A stretch of DNA of 64,000 nt, taken from contig OX393577.1 in assembly GCA_947652605.1 (NCBI GenBank), positions 25,051,466 through 25,115,465 on the forward strand, given 5' to 3'. Below the pieces are notes generated by a model. It was not told where the DNA came from, ran no database searches, and saw nothing but the letters and a program-made list of their open reading frames with translations. Origin of the DNA: Elmis aenea. Its lineage: Eukaryota > Arthropoda > Insecta > Coleoptera > Elmidae. Shown one piece after another: positions 12,843 to 23,899 of this stretch. The stretch's first letter is position 1, and the number at the start of each line of letters is the position of its first letter. Made by a program: the position numbers and the translations under genes.

Positions 12843-13284
12843 CAGGGTTAGTCTCAAGTTTTTTTTTCGGGAGAAGTTCATTGCCGGAAACAGATTTTTG
12901 ATATCTTTTTTAATTTTCGAAATATAGCCAAAAACCGATTTTTGGTAATTTTCAAAAATGTTAAATATCTCGCTTAAACGAAAAGATAGAGAAAAAAACT
13001 TAATTAACATTTTTGGCATGGTTTTTTGTCCTTAATAAGATTGCGATGTTCAATTTTTTTTTATCATACGAATAATGATATATTACACCTAACTTTCTTA
13101 TTTTAAATGGCAACCATAAGCAAATTATATATTTTTGAAAAGCGCAAAAGCTTTCGATTCATGTCGAAGCCAACAATGGTTTCCATTTAAAATAAGAAAG
13201 GTGTAATATATCAATACTAGTATGAGTAAAAAAAAATTGAATATCGCTATCTTATTAAGGACCAAAAGCCATGCCAAAAATGTA
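12843..13284. mobile_element. Foldback MITE, full-length version
   Basis: The left end reads CAGGGTTAGTCTC next to TA. The segment at about 13005-13110 is an inverted copy of about 13170-13284: TTTTTGGCATGG pairs with CCATGCCAAAAA, and TCCTTAATAAGA with TCTTATTAAGGA. The region before the left arm contains repeated CGATTTTT motifs. The right end is poorly defined. Copy B has lost about 154 bp of this element, corresponding to about 12944-13097 here. Confidence 0.75.
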
Positions 13285-13989
13285 CATAGGGTATTTTCAG
13301 TCTTACAAAGCTGTTTGGTTTTTAAGACTAAGAAACAACATTAGTTGTTACAATGAAATTTAGCAACATGCTATTAATTTTTTTCGCGATTCGCAAATTC
13401 GGTGCAGAATATTTCGACAAAATTATTATACACTTTACTTAAAAGAATGTGTCACATTTGCGTTGTATATGTACTGAATTGTGTGTATAATTATGTTTGT
13501 ATTATGTAACATAACACTGACTGTTAAATATATAAATGTTTACGAAACTTGTTTTAAAGAAATAATTACTTAAGAAATGTTGGAATAATCGCAAATGAGT
13601 TTTCCTGATTATTATTATCTTCGATGTAAATAACGTTTCTGTAACTTAAATTTTACTACTACATAAAACATAACTTTCTGTAGGGAGGGACTCGTAAAGC
13701 ACTTATAGTTGTTAAAAACGTTTGGAAAAGCGTAAATGGCGTGCTTTCAATATTTTGTAAAAAATGTTTCTTTCCAGGTGTATTACACATTTAAGAATAA
13801 TGGCAGTAATATTTTAATAAATTTTTATGTCCCATAAGCAAAATTTTCGACCATTTGGCTTACTGTCGGTCCATTTAAATGTTATTGTAGTTATAAAATT
13901 ATTTTAAAAATTGCAAAAAAACATCCTCGTGTATAAACAGAAATTCCACTGAATTATATTGAAATTATGAATTGTACTTATTTCATTGC
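13285..13989. other. Gene-free AT-rich DNA
   Basis: No supported feature. Copy B matches closely. Confidence 0.5.
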
Positions 13990-14370
13990 TTTAAGAACGC
14001 AAAAACAAGTGTGCATAAAACCATTACATAACATTTTAAGATAACGTGTTTATCAGATTGCCCTGTTCTTGAGTAGGATGGTGGTTGAAGAGGCAGGTAG
14101 GTAATAGATATTTTTTTGTGGTGCCACATGGGAGCCATAAACCATTCCTGGGGCAAGTCCTTCCACGAAACGAATTCTAAGACACCCAAGAATGCCTGGG
14201 AGTGGTCAAGTGTCAATCATTTACTTGCTACCGACCTGACTTAGACCTTTTGTCTCTTTTCTACATATAAACTATGACATACACAGTCTAAACAGCACAG
14301 GAAATCTGTAGGGGTAATACTTTTATAGTATATTTGTACATGTATAGTATGGAATAAATAAATAAATGAC
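13990..14370 (+). mobile_element. Probable 3' tail of a non-LTR retrotransposon
   Basis: The block is moderately GC-rich and ends in ATGGAATAAATAAATAAAT, the style of 3' terminus seen in many insect LINEs. It resembles an untranslated 3' region. A 77-codon minus-strand frame (13983-14216) is chance and has a V to A change in copy B. No reverse-transcriptase or RNase H residues remain. The same segment is at about 58127-58507. The assignment rests on tail shape only; a cellular 3' UTR is the alternative. Confidence 0.4.
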
Positions 14371-16626
14371 CAATATCTTGTTTAAACGGTACTATCAAAA
14401 TTTACATTTTATCTCAGCATATCTTTAAAAACTGCGTGTTTGGGAAAAAAATTATTACGTGTGGTGTTGTTAGTTTTTGGGTCGTAGGTGTATTTATTTT
14501 ATTTGGAGGATCGCAGGTAGATGGGCTTTTGTTTGCGGACACCATAGAATTTGTAATGTGTTTTGTAAATAAGGGAATAAATTGTGAATGCACACGTTAG
14601 CTTTGGTCCACCCTTCAGCATTCACGACAGTAGAACATGAACCAAACCACTTACTGGACCATTAACTTTAATTATAGACCATTGCATAATTTGACGTTAT
14701 TACGGAAAGAAAATTTAAATTGCTCTTGTAAAAGGGTCTTGTTGAACAGGATTGTTTCAGCGCGATATATTTTTAAGTTTTAACACTACCTGTTTTTAAA
14801 ATAATTTGTGCTACCTGTTTATAGCAAAAAAGTTAAAATATGCAAAAGCCTGACTCAGCTAAAATACGTAAAAACAAGGCAATTTTTGACATACGTTGAT
14901 ATTGCTTTTTTATCTTTGCGAATATTTGTGGCAAGTTTAGTTTCGTAGTTTTCAAATTGTATGCTGACTTGTTGGCATGTTTTTAAGTAGTACCTACTAC
15001 TATGATTATTTTACGTTTATCTTTGCAGCTAACAAATATAATTTTTCCAAACTACGTTAAATATTTATAATGGTGAATGAAACAAGTAAAATACAACGAT
15101 TACAATTACTTTTAATCAAATAAAAGTATTCCGAAATGAAAACTGATGAATCAAAAAATATCTTACATGAAACAAGAAACTTTTTTATAAATCAAGATTA
15201 CACTTATTTCTCTTATTCGTTGGGATACTGTATGATAAAAATATAAACAAAGAAGTTTTAACGCCGGTATGCACAATTTGGTTTGTGTATTCGTTCTCCG
15301 GAGAGAAGTTTTATAACCTACCAGAGAGAGAAACTACATTTATTTTATTAATTTTCTCCTTCGGTTTGACGTGCAGAAGAATGAAAACCATGAAGCATTA
15401 AAATAGTCTCTTTTATGCATTGAATTGACTGCGAACAATAGAAATAATAATCCATAACCAATGCTCAATCAATAAAATTTAGTTTCAATTGGGCGGAAAA
15501 TTGCCTAGAGGATTATCGAGCGGAAATTATTTATACGTACGTAGATCACTTTATTAGGTTTAAACTGAACGAACGCAAATAATAATTTATAAGCAATGTG
15601 CCGCGCTACACAATGCATTCTGTAGCTGCTTAAAATTGGCCAAACTGAAACATCTGGCATTCAAAATAAGCAAGATTTTTTTGTTATAGGCCTGTAGCTG
15701 TTTTTTTAAATTTGCATTAAATCGCTAGACATTTAAAGAATCAAAACATTTCGTACATAATTAATAGGTACTTTGTATTAAATTTACCTAAACAAACCTG
15801 ACTTTCCTCAAGAAACCCACTATTTTAGAACCAAGAGCAGATGCCAATGGTAATGATAGGAGTACTTTCCGAGAAACGGATACAAAAACAGCATAAAAGA
15901 CGTCCAAGAAAGTTGGTGTCATTAGCAGGTCCTAATGTTCGTCTGCGCCACCCGCAGAGCTCGTCAGATGAAGCTTTAAAAGCTTCTCAGTCAACCTAGA
16001 ATTATGCTGTAGATTATGAACTTGAACCTCGTTATATTAATAAAGCTATAAAATGACACTGTAGAGAAGGTAATCTAACTGAACGCTACAATCAACACCA
16101 CAAAACAAAAACAAACTGCGGAAAAAAGACGATCAAAATTAAAAACGACTGTATAAGTATAAGTGATATCTACATCCTAAAAAAATTTTAATTTTTTAAC
16201 TATTGTGTGCAAACCACAAAATTTTTAACTTTCGTTGCTCACGTGTTGTGTTTATAGTTAATTATTGGAAAGAGGAAAAATAAAACGAAAACGTACCTTT
16301 GTTAACATAAAATTGGGTACAATAAATACTAAATAATAATTTAAAAATGCATTTCATTAAAAATGATAATTCAAAATCGTTTTAACTCGTAAATGAACGA
16401 CCCTGCAAATATTTGTTTAACAATGGGAAGATTCGAAAATACGTTTTTGCCTACCATCGGATAAGTTTATTTTGACATGCTTTCTTTCATAAAATAATGT
16501 GTTTTTCTAACATGAGAACAATAAAAAATCCTACGAAATGCACGTCTGAAGAAACAACATCGTTTCGGAAGTTCTACTCGTGGAAAAATGAGTAAATGCA
16601 TTCATAGTATTTAATAGTAAGTATAT
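14371..16626. other. Gene-free AT-rich DNA; contains the empty hAT-MITE site
   Basis: No gene is recognised. CTTATTTC at 15203-15210 is the unoccupied target of the MITE found only in copy B. A short perfect palindrome, GAAGCTTTAAAAGCTTC, lies at 15970-15986 in a GC-richer patch that is the same in both copies. Confidence 0.55.
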
Positions 16627-16747
16627 TACATAGCAAGAGTTGTAAGAAGCATATTACGCACGAGTGGAAAAGTTACGCACGGAGCCGCGTAGCGGCGAGT
16701 GCGTATTTTCACGAGTGCGTACTTGCTTTACAACTCGTGTTATGTAG
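16627..16747. repeat. ~120-bp palindromic element with GCGTAGC centre
   Basis: The whole segment folds on itself. AGAGTTGTAAG pairs with CTTTACAACTC, ACGCACGAGTG pairs across to CACGAGTGCGT, and the centre is CCGCGTAGCGG. It is also at 61044-61165 in copy B. There is no coding capacity. It could be a small foldback transposon, because TACATA and TATGTA form the outermost pair. The central GAGCC...GGCGAG motif resembles one at 26082-26095. Confidence 0.8.
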
Positions 16748-16832
16748 CCTACTTTTTCTACGAACACATAATACATACGATTATAACGGCTTTTGGGCTA
16801 ATATACCCATGTAATTACGTCGTCTTGTCAAT

Positions 16833-17014
16833 TTTGACGTAAGCCTACTTTGACATTTCTAGACAAGGGCGCGTTTTGCTTACCATGCGTTATAACTCAC
16901 TTACTATATGCATGCAGGCAGTGTTTGACGTAAGGCTGGCTACTTCGATCTTTCTAGCAAAGTATGCGTTTTGCTTACCGTGCGTTAGGACTCACTTACT
17001 ATGCATGCAGGCTG
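16833..17014 (+). repeat. Two-unit tandem duplication, ~91 bp each
   Basis: Unit 1 is 16833-16923 and unit 2 is 16924-17014. Both begin TTTGACGTAAG and contain GCGTTTTGCTTACC followed by a GCATGCAGGC end, but they differ at many sites. Copy B has one unit (61250-61337). Confidence 0.9.
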
Positions 17015-17035
17015 TACGGTAAGAGTCATTTACAT

Positions 17036-17053
17036 TAGTAGTAGTAGTAGTAG
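17036..17053 (+). repeat. (TAG)6 microsatellite
   Basis: Six perfect TAG units. Copy B also has six at 61358-61375. Confidence 0.95.
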
Positions 17054-17639
17054 AAAAAGTTTAATATATAACACTGTATCCATAACCTGAAATTTAAAAA
17101 TAATTTGAACGAAAGTTACGAGGCACATTTAATTGTATGACGAACGACTTTTACACAGATCGAAAACATGCACAATTAACATATAATCAATAATCATTAG
17201 AGCGAAATTTATTAGAGATTAATCTCTAAACTAATTAATATCTAAGAAATACAAACTCATTAGATTTAAACGACCAGTAGCAATGAGGTATGATGTTGCT
17301 CATCAACAGCGTGGCCACGGTTATTCTAGCCCTCAGGTTAAAATTACAGTCGAAAACTGTGCGTGTGCTTATGGCGATATTAAACGATTTTATGTTAAAC
17401 GTAGACATTTTCAAAAAACTATTTTCACACTTACGGAGACAATTGATATCTGCAAGCTATAATACAATTTGGTTACCGTTACCACCAACGCCAATTTACG
17501 ATGATCTCTCACCTGTACAATTACAAAACAACTCGCAAAAGCCCAACGATAATAAAACATAGTGCCAATGGCAGAATGATTTAAACCATTCGACAAAAAT
17601 CCCGATATAACAAGTTCTAATTTACAATTTCGAACAAAC
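17054..17639. other. Gene-free DNA with one conserved chance-or-real frame
   Basis: A 90-codon plus-strand frame at 17290-17562, starting MMLLINSVATVIL, is identical in copy B (61612-61884). It has a hydrophobic start and a polar, proline-rich end, but no recognisable domain. It overlaps an open minus-strand frame. I do not call it a gene. Confidence 0.4.
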
Positions 17640-18150
17640 CTAATTAAGAGGGTTCTGGTCGTAAATTAAAGAAACAAAAGCAGCGCGAAATGTAAACAGC
17701 GGCAAGCGCGGTTAACAAAGCAAGGTATCATCAGGTACATCAGCACCTACTCCGTATTACATAATCAGTGGGCCGTCATAAAGGCCCAATGAACACATAT
17801 TAAGGCTGTCACTACAAGGCGGCACCTTTGAACCTTTGCTACGACACGCGACTATCGTTTTATCTCTATCTAAGACCTTACAAGGGGCATATAATGAAAT
17901 GATACCAGCCCGTGCCTAACGCAATGAATTTAGTGCGACGAGGAAACGGAAATAGACCGGTTAGCTGAAAGTTATACCATGATTAAGATGTTACGCAGAG
18001 TCTCAAATTAATTATGACAAGTGGGTACTGAAATTCATCACTTGGTTCCCGAATGTTCCACTTGTTGAAGAGGGTCAGTGCAGAAGGTTAACTCTGATTC
18101 GGAATCTATAGATTCTTCGATTGATAAAGGAAGCAAATTCACGGAACATC
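17640..18150. promoter_or_regulatory. Highly conserved GC-richer island
   Basis: About 500 bp have essentially one visible difference from copy B (61962-62470). It contains a 5-bp stem hairpin, GGGCC-GTCATAAA-GGCCC, near 17770. The TTTATGAC core in its loop resembles posterior-Hox-type sites. CCTTTGAAC at about 17826 resembles a TCF/pangolin site. No open frame of note is present. Enhancer function is inference only. Confidence 0.3.
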
Positions 18151-18541
18151 GACCAACACGAATAATATATAACTATAACACGCGTTAATTACTTGTAAAA
18201 TCATTAATCACGCATTCAGTACGTACAACTTTTTCAATATAACGCTTTATTTTATTTAGAAATCAAAATTAATACGTTCTAACGCAATTCAATATATAAA
18301 CTTCATGTTTTCCAGAAACAAGCCGCTTATGAAATTCGTGCTATTGAAGCATAAGAAGCAACAGGAATTAATTTTTGTATAAAATTACATTTAGGTACAC
18401 ATATTTCGCCCATTTGATTCATCGCTACAGACTATAGGTATGTGGTTTTATGATCAAATAATAACCGGGATTGATCACGTCTCTTCATGTTTAGGAAGTC
18501 AAGAGGAAAAATAGTGATGAAGTATTGTAACATACTCATAA
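18151..18541. other. Gene-free AT-rich DNA
   Basis: A 63-codon minus frame (18432-18623) runs into the foldback arm and is a chance frame. Confidence 0.55.
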
Positions 18542-20530
18542 ACGCTTCATTATAAAGATACGGTGTTGAAATTTTTGAAAAAATATCGATAATTTTTAAC
18601 CGATTCTCAACCAGTAGATACATTTAAACCAAATTTGGTATACAGCACCACCTTACAGGTTACCACATTCGATGAGGATGCCAAGCCACACAAGCAACCA
18701 GTGGCGGAGTTGTGGGGGTTCAGTTTCAATAAATTTTATAAAAAACTAGTACGGTCCTGGTTTTTTGATAGAGCATTTTATTCTAAACAAAAAGGGTCAT
18801 GACTTTTCTTCGTATCTGCCACCGTTTGGCGCGAAATTTGAATTATTTTACTATTCTCGCGAAAAATTAGCTCATGAGTTCGATCTAAAAATATCGCGAA
18901 AAGCAGAAAACTGCAAATTGCAGAGTAAATAAATGCTCAATAATCGTTAGTTTAGCGGAACTTTTTCCATCATTATTAGCATGTTCTGTTATTTCAAACT
19001 GCAAAAATCGGCAATTACTTCTTTATTTCGAATATTAGCGATATTTTTAGATCGAACTTATGAGCTAATTTTTCGCGAGAATACTAAAATAAATCAAATT
19101 CCCTGCCAAACGGTGGTAGATACGAAGAAAAATCAAAAGACACTTTTTGTATAATAAAATGTTCTGCCCAAAAACCAGTTCGAGTTTGATTTTGAACAGG
19201 GCCGTACCAGTTTTTTATAAAATTTATTGAAAATGAACTCCCACAACTTCGCCACTGGTTGCTTGTAGAGGTTGAAATTCTCACTAATGTGATATTCTGT
19301 AAGGTGATCCTGTATACCAAATTTGGTTTAATACGGGGTGTTTCTGAACGATGTAGCATAATTTATACTGGTGAATCTACATTGAAAAATAGGACGATTT
19401 AGCCCATCATGCCTTATAGAAAGTTGCATCGTTGCTAAGTTACAGCCCCATGAAGAGGGATGAAAAATTGTTGTTTTATTGATAAATCAAGAACGCTTTG
19501 ACCTATAACATTTATATTTGGCACGTATTCTACAATAGGAAAGCGTGTTCTTATGCATGTTTGAGCGAAATCCCACCATAGGGGGCGCTACAATCGATAT
19601 TAGCAGAGAAATAACCTGCTGTATTTTTTTTGTCGATCGTAATTTCAATTTTTTATTGTAACAGTCGGATAGGTAGGTCTAAAATGTACATTTTTAGTAA
19701 CCCAAAGTTTTTTGATAGGAGCCATCGTTTTAGAGAAAAACTCGATTTTATTAAAATATAACTCTGAGATTTATTGAAAATATTTAACAAAATCATGTTT
19801 TATACAAATAAAACTGGACATAATAAATAACTAATAAAAAACATAAAAATAACTAATACAACTAAAAATGATTGTTACAATAAACGAAAATATGACATCT
19901 GACTACATTTGTTTTGTTAGTTAATTCACAGTAAACTAGTTTTTGTTAAATATTTTCAATAAATCTCAGAGTTATATTTTAATAAAATCGAGTTTTCTCC
20001 TAAACGATGGCTCCTACCAAAAATCTTTAAGTTACTAAAAATGAACATTTTAGACCTACCTATCCGACTGTTACAATAGAAAATTGAAATTACGATCGAC
20101 AAAAAAAAATACAGCAGGTTTTTTCTCTGCCATTATCGATTGTAGCGCCCCCTATGGTGGGATTTCGCTCAAACTTATGCATAAGAACACGCTTTCCTAT
20201 TGTAGAATACGTGCCAAATATAAATGTTGTAGGTCAAAGCGTTCTTGATTTATCAATAAAACAACAATTTTTCATCTCCTCTTCATGGGGCTGTAACTTA
20301 GCAACGATGCAACTTTCTATAAGGCATGATGGGCTAAATCGTCCTATTTTTCAATGTAGATTCACCAGTAGAAATTATGCTACATCGTTCAGAAACACCC
20401 TGTATATCTACTGGTTCGGAAACGGTTAAAAATTATCGATATTTTTTCGAAAATTTCAACACCCTGTATCTTTAAAATAAGCTTTTGTATCGACTGTTAA
20501 AGTCCTGCTACAAAAAAGTGGACCACCCTG
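18542..20530. mobile_element. Foldback element (host of a nested insertion)
   Basis: The left arm is about 18542-18940. The right arm is split into about 18985-19333 and 20405-20530. Ignoring the insertion at 19334-20402, the right arm reads through TTTGGTTTAATATCTACTGG, the inverse of CCAGTAGATACATTTAAACC at the left. The right end finishes GTGGACCACCCTG followed by TA, so the intact end would begin CAGGGTGGTCC. The matching left end is degraded. The arms contain paired TTTTTCGCGAG/CTCGCGAAAAA blocks. The element is about 920 bp without the insertion. Copy B starts at about 62861. Confidence 0.85.
19334..20402. mobile_element. 1.07-kb foldback MITE nested in another foldback
   Basis: The left end is CGGGGTGTTTCTGAACG (CAGGGTGTTTC in copy B) and the right end is CGTTCAGAAACACCCTG. 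TA duplications lie at 19332-19333 and 20403-20404. The arms are roughly 460 bp, and include paired GGGGGCGCTACAATCG and CGATTGTAGCGCCCC blocks. The loop near 19800-19930 is AT-rich. The arms contain chance frames only. It sits inside the right arm of the surrounding foldback, so it is the younger insertion. Copy B has it from 63678 to the window end. Confidence 0.93.
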
Positions 20531-20532
20531 TA

Positions 20533-21352
20533 TAAAATCGTCGCCCTCGAACAATAGTAGGTAACGCAAATTGAGAATGAGGCTACGCTTGATAGTTACT
20601 CGATAAGTAAATATGCGAAACTGGGCCACTTAGTATGTATATTAAAATTTGCATCCACACGTTAAGTGTGACCGGGGTAATTTACAATTTTTACAATAAA
20701 TATTTATTAATTGTTATTTTTAAGAACGAAAATTGTCGTCGGTTCCATTTACGCACATAATTTATTACTGCGACAAAATTGTAAACAACATTTTATTAAA
20801 TTATCTACAACTTTGATTCATAAAGGATAAGATTCCGAAACAAACAATTAACCACACGTATTATCTCTGCTACTGGTCCACTAATGAAATGAAACGTAAG
20901 TTTATCGGAAATAAAATTACCGCAACTCTGCTGATTGAATCTAGCCGGTAAACGATTTCTGAGTCAATTTACCACCGAAATTTTCGATAGAAATCGTACA
21001 CGCGTTTAACATGTAAAAGATGTAAATAAAAGTCTAAATGGGGGAATTCCCAAATTATTTAATATTTAACCACCTCATGGTCGAACTAACAGTTTACGAT
21101 ACATGTTGGCTATCGGAAACAGTTTAAGGGTGACAACATGCAATATTCACAAACGGGATCTTCTTTACCAACTAATTTATTATTAAAAATGTGGTCAACA
21201 AGCAATAGCATTTATGTGATCAATGACTACACTCTACTTCAGCGTTTCTTAAAGTGTGGTGGTACGTGGAACATTGAAAATACTACACTGCTTAAAACAA
21301 TTAAGGGATATCTAAAAGTTTGCAATAAACATCTAAAATATAACTATAGTGG
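20533..21352. other. Gene-free AT-rich DNA, start of the unique middle
   Basis: Copy B leaves the window before this position, so the right edge of the duplication cannot be placed. A 104-codon frame at 21138-21452 runs into a transposon end and has no similarity I recognise. Confidence 0.5.
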
Positions 21353-21450
21353 TAGGGTTGCCAGATTTCTTGGTCGTCAAACCGGGACAATAAAAAAAGA
21401 ACAAAAACAAAAAACAATCTCAGAACTCAACTTAAAAAAATCACAATACT
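21353..21450 (+). mobile_element. hAT-like terminal fragment
   Basis: TAGGGTTGCCAGATTTCTTGG at 21353 has the TAGGGTTGCCA start common to hAT-type termini, and AAACCGGGAC follows. No matching right end ending GGCAACCCT is visible before the next element, so this is probably a truncated or interrupted copy. Confidence 0.4.
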
Positions 21451-21459
21451 GACTATATA

Positions 21460-21903
21460 CAGGGTGCGTATAAATTGGTGGAAGCGCTACACGTGGCGAT
21501 TTTCTTCGTAAAATTCCAAGTCGAAAATCTTAGTACAAAAATGTTGTACCATGCTTGCTGTGTCTTCAAGAGGTCCTCAAAGTTTTGACATTCTGTCCCT
21601 TAAAGCTTAAAGTGTTATTCAATATTTTTTTATGAAAAAGCTGCGATTTGGAATAAAATAAAATTTTACAACTTTGCAGGTTTCATTTTCAGTTCTGCCT
21701 TTTCTTAATAAAAGGATATTTTTTGCTACATTTGTCGGGAAATTTGCTCTTCCTTTTCGGCATTTTGGACAGGCCGAGAGTCCTCAAAGTTGCGAGGTGT
21801 GATCATGTGAGCATGGAGCTGGGCGTAAAAATACCGAATAAAGTCGAGACACGCCAAAGGTGGCCGCTACCGGTTTGACGACGCCAAACATTGGTAAAAA
21901 TCG
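21460..21903. mobile_element. TE fragment with CAGGGTGCG end, cut by the gap
   Basis: CAGGGTGCGTATAAATTGG starts next to TA (21458-21459), like the other mariner-type ends in this window. The rest runs into the N gap. On the minus strand, a short frame starts at 21763 with MPKRKSKFPDKC and then KKYPFIKK. This resembles the N-terminus of insect BED-finger or hAT-derived proteins (pattern PKRK-F-----KK-PFIKK). A frameshift near 21690 would continue it. This suggests a decayed transposase-like gene, but the match is from memory of the pattern only. Confidence 0.4.
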
Positions 21904-22103
21904 NNNNNNNNNNNNNNNNNNNNNNNNNNNNNNNNNNNNNNNNNNNNNNNNNNNNNNNNNNNNNNNNNNNNNNNNNNNNNNNNNNNNNNNNNNNNNNNNN
22001 NNNNNNNNNNNNNNNNNNNNNNNNNNNNNNNNNNNNNNNNNNNNNNNNNNNNNNNNNNNNNNNNNNNNNNNNNNNNNNNNNNNNNNNNNNNNNNNNNNNN
22101 NNN
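21904..22103. other. Assembly gap, 200 N
   Basis: Exactly 200 unspecified bases, probably a scaffold gap of arbitrary size. Frames drawn across it are meaningless. Confidence 1.
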
Positions 22104-22828
22104 CTGGATTCGAACATTAAACACCGAGCTGCTGCGCCGTGTAATTAGCTGCCTAACATTGAAATTAACTTTTTTGAAAGCGCGGAGCTGCCACTGGCAT
22201 CTGATTAATCAGACTAAGCTGAAAGAGGGAAAATAAAAGGCTCTCTGTAAGAAAGAACTGGATAAATTGCTACCCATCCTGTTTATATTAACAATTCTCA
22301 AGTACAATCGACTCGCATCATTGCAACGACAATATTAACACCAAAGGCAAATTGACCGTGCATGAGAACCATTTAAATCGCAACTCACCTATCTACGTAT
22401 GTAAACTATAAACACATTTAAAAACGAAAGCGTTCAGACAAATAAATATCGTATAATATTCCATTGTTATTCAACGAACTTAATGCTTTATTATATCCGA
22501 GTGGTACAGAAACGAACAAGGAAGTGTTTCGATTCATTTTTTTTTTTAATTTTATATTCTGCTTTTGTTTTTATAAAGGCATATATTAGGCATCAAATTT
22601 AGATTACATAAATCGCTCGCTTTGTTGACAGTGTAAAAATTGTGAGCTAAAACGATTTTTTAAATGTGCGTTGGATAATTTATATTATTGGCAAATAACA
22701 GTTCCTACTTTAAATACAGCAATTATTTTATACACTATTCGCCAATAATATTATTGAATTTATGCATGTCATTCCTAAATTTGAAATTATCTGTCATTTT
22801 TTCACTCTTATTTGTCTCAAATTTTAGA
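22104..22828. other. Gene-free AT-rich DNA after the gap
   Basis: The first 45 bases are GC-richer and could be the far part of the element cut by the gap. Nothing else is recognised. Confidence 0.5.
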
Positions 22829-22979
22829 AGGGTCGTTACAATCCTTTGGGCAAATCAGTGATGTTTGGTTTGATGGTGAATTAGCTAATGTTGAACATGT
22901 CAACAAACTCTTTACTGCATCTTTACTTTATAGTGAAAAGAGTTATTCTCTGAACATTTTTCTTTTATTAATAGACCAC
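22829..22979 (+). CDS. Exon-like open frame of unknown product
   Basis: A pyrimidine-rich tract ends in ATTTTAG at about 22828, a plausible 3' splice site. The frame that follows reads EGSLQSFGQISDVWFDG and then about 35 more codons without a stop, with ordinary protein-like composition. It has no ATG in frame near its start. The frame runs to a small MITE at 22983. If the MITE is ignored, it would continue about six codons to TAG. CACGTAGGT at the MITE edge also looks like a weak splice donor. I do not recognise the peptide. It could be a decayed gene or TE exon. Confidence 0.25.
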
Positions 22980-22982
22980 GTA

Positions 22983-23088
22983 GGTCCGATTGCATAAAAG
23001 CTAAACCCGGGATTAACCCTGGGTTAAAGTCTAGTTTTAGGCGTTAACCTAGGGTTAATTACGGATTTAGCTTTCATGCAATCAGACC
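22983..23088. mobile_element. ~106-bp MITE with GGTCYGATTGCAT ends
   Basis: GGTCCGATTGCATAAAAGC on the left is the inverse of GCTTTCATGCAATCAGACC on the right. Inside, AACCCTGGGTTAA and TTAACCTAGGGTTAA give further self-complementarity. A TA on each side (22981-22982; 23090-23091) may be the target duplication. There is no coding capacity. Confidence 0.85.
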
Positions 23089-23091
23089 ATA

Positions 23092-23899
23092 GTGTTGTCG
23101 AATTACTAGTAAGAAATACTATTTATGCTCCATCGAAAAATGAACAAAAATTAATATGGATTAATCGTATGCAAAAAGGTTTACGATATTACGCAGCCCT
23201 ACTTCATCTACAAATATAATGGGAAATTTCATGGGAGGTGTCGGTCGGATGAATAAAAATATTTCCAATTATTGATAGCATGCATTTGTGCATACATAGA
23301 TTTTTTGTATATGCATGGATTTTAGCTCGATCGTATGGTAAAAACATTGACACTTTGGAATTTGGGCGTAGTGTGGTACTTCAATTGTAGTAAAAATATG
23401 GGGAAAAAACCATAAGCTTTGACACCAAATGGAAAACGCAAGACACAAAAATTTAAAAAAAAGTATCTACAGTTTATTATTATTGTAATGCAATCGAGAA
23501 AACCGTATTTTGTGCAAAAATAAAACGACGAACGCTTATAATCAATGTAATGCGCCTTTACACGATAAATATTTTTATGAATAACTCAAATGAATATTAA
23601 TTCACTTATGTTTAATAGTTTATGTTAAGAAAATTAACTTTTTACAAACAAAATAGACATGTTTTGGATTTTCCCAACGAGTCCTTATCACCCCACGCAA
23701 AATCTCGAAAAGTATTAACAAAAAAAACATTTTCACTAAAATAAGCTGTCTTTAGACAATGTATGACAGTTGTTAAAAGAAAAGAAAAAAACTCATTAAA
23801 AATAGTTTTGGGCATAAATGGGTTAAATTACCACGGACATAGTATAAAATTACTTATTTAGTGTAATATTTCTATTTAAAATAGTTATTTATGTATCAA
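23092..23899. other. Gene-free AT-rich DNA
   Basis: No feature is supported. The first 130 bp are slightly more complex than the surroundings, but no frame is convincing. Confidence 0.5.

Larger units (their letters stand above)
1..19653 (+). repeat. Copy A of a ~19.6 kb direct duplication
   Basis: This whole segment recurs in the same orientation at 44466-64000. Base 1 matches 44466 and base 19653 matches 64000, so copy A is 118 bp longer net. Single-base changes and small indels are spread throughout, with long identical runs in the GC-richer islands. Copy A alone carries a 183-bp MITE and a second unit of a ~91-bp tandem repeat. The left edge lies outside the window. Two haplotypes placed in series or a true segmental duplication would both fit. 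Confidence 0.97.

Noticed and set aside
13983..14216. 77-codon minus-strand frame in both copies
   Set aside because: Opposite strand to a probable LINE 3' tail, with a non-synonymous difference and no domain.
14560..14640. GTGAATGC...GCATTCAC hairpin as a possible microRNA precursor
   Set aside because: Only an 8-bp stem with a loop too large for a precursor, and no known seed recognised.
21803..22148. Frames crossing the run of N
   Set aside because: Unknown bases are read as open codons, so these have no meaning.
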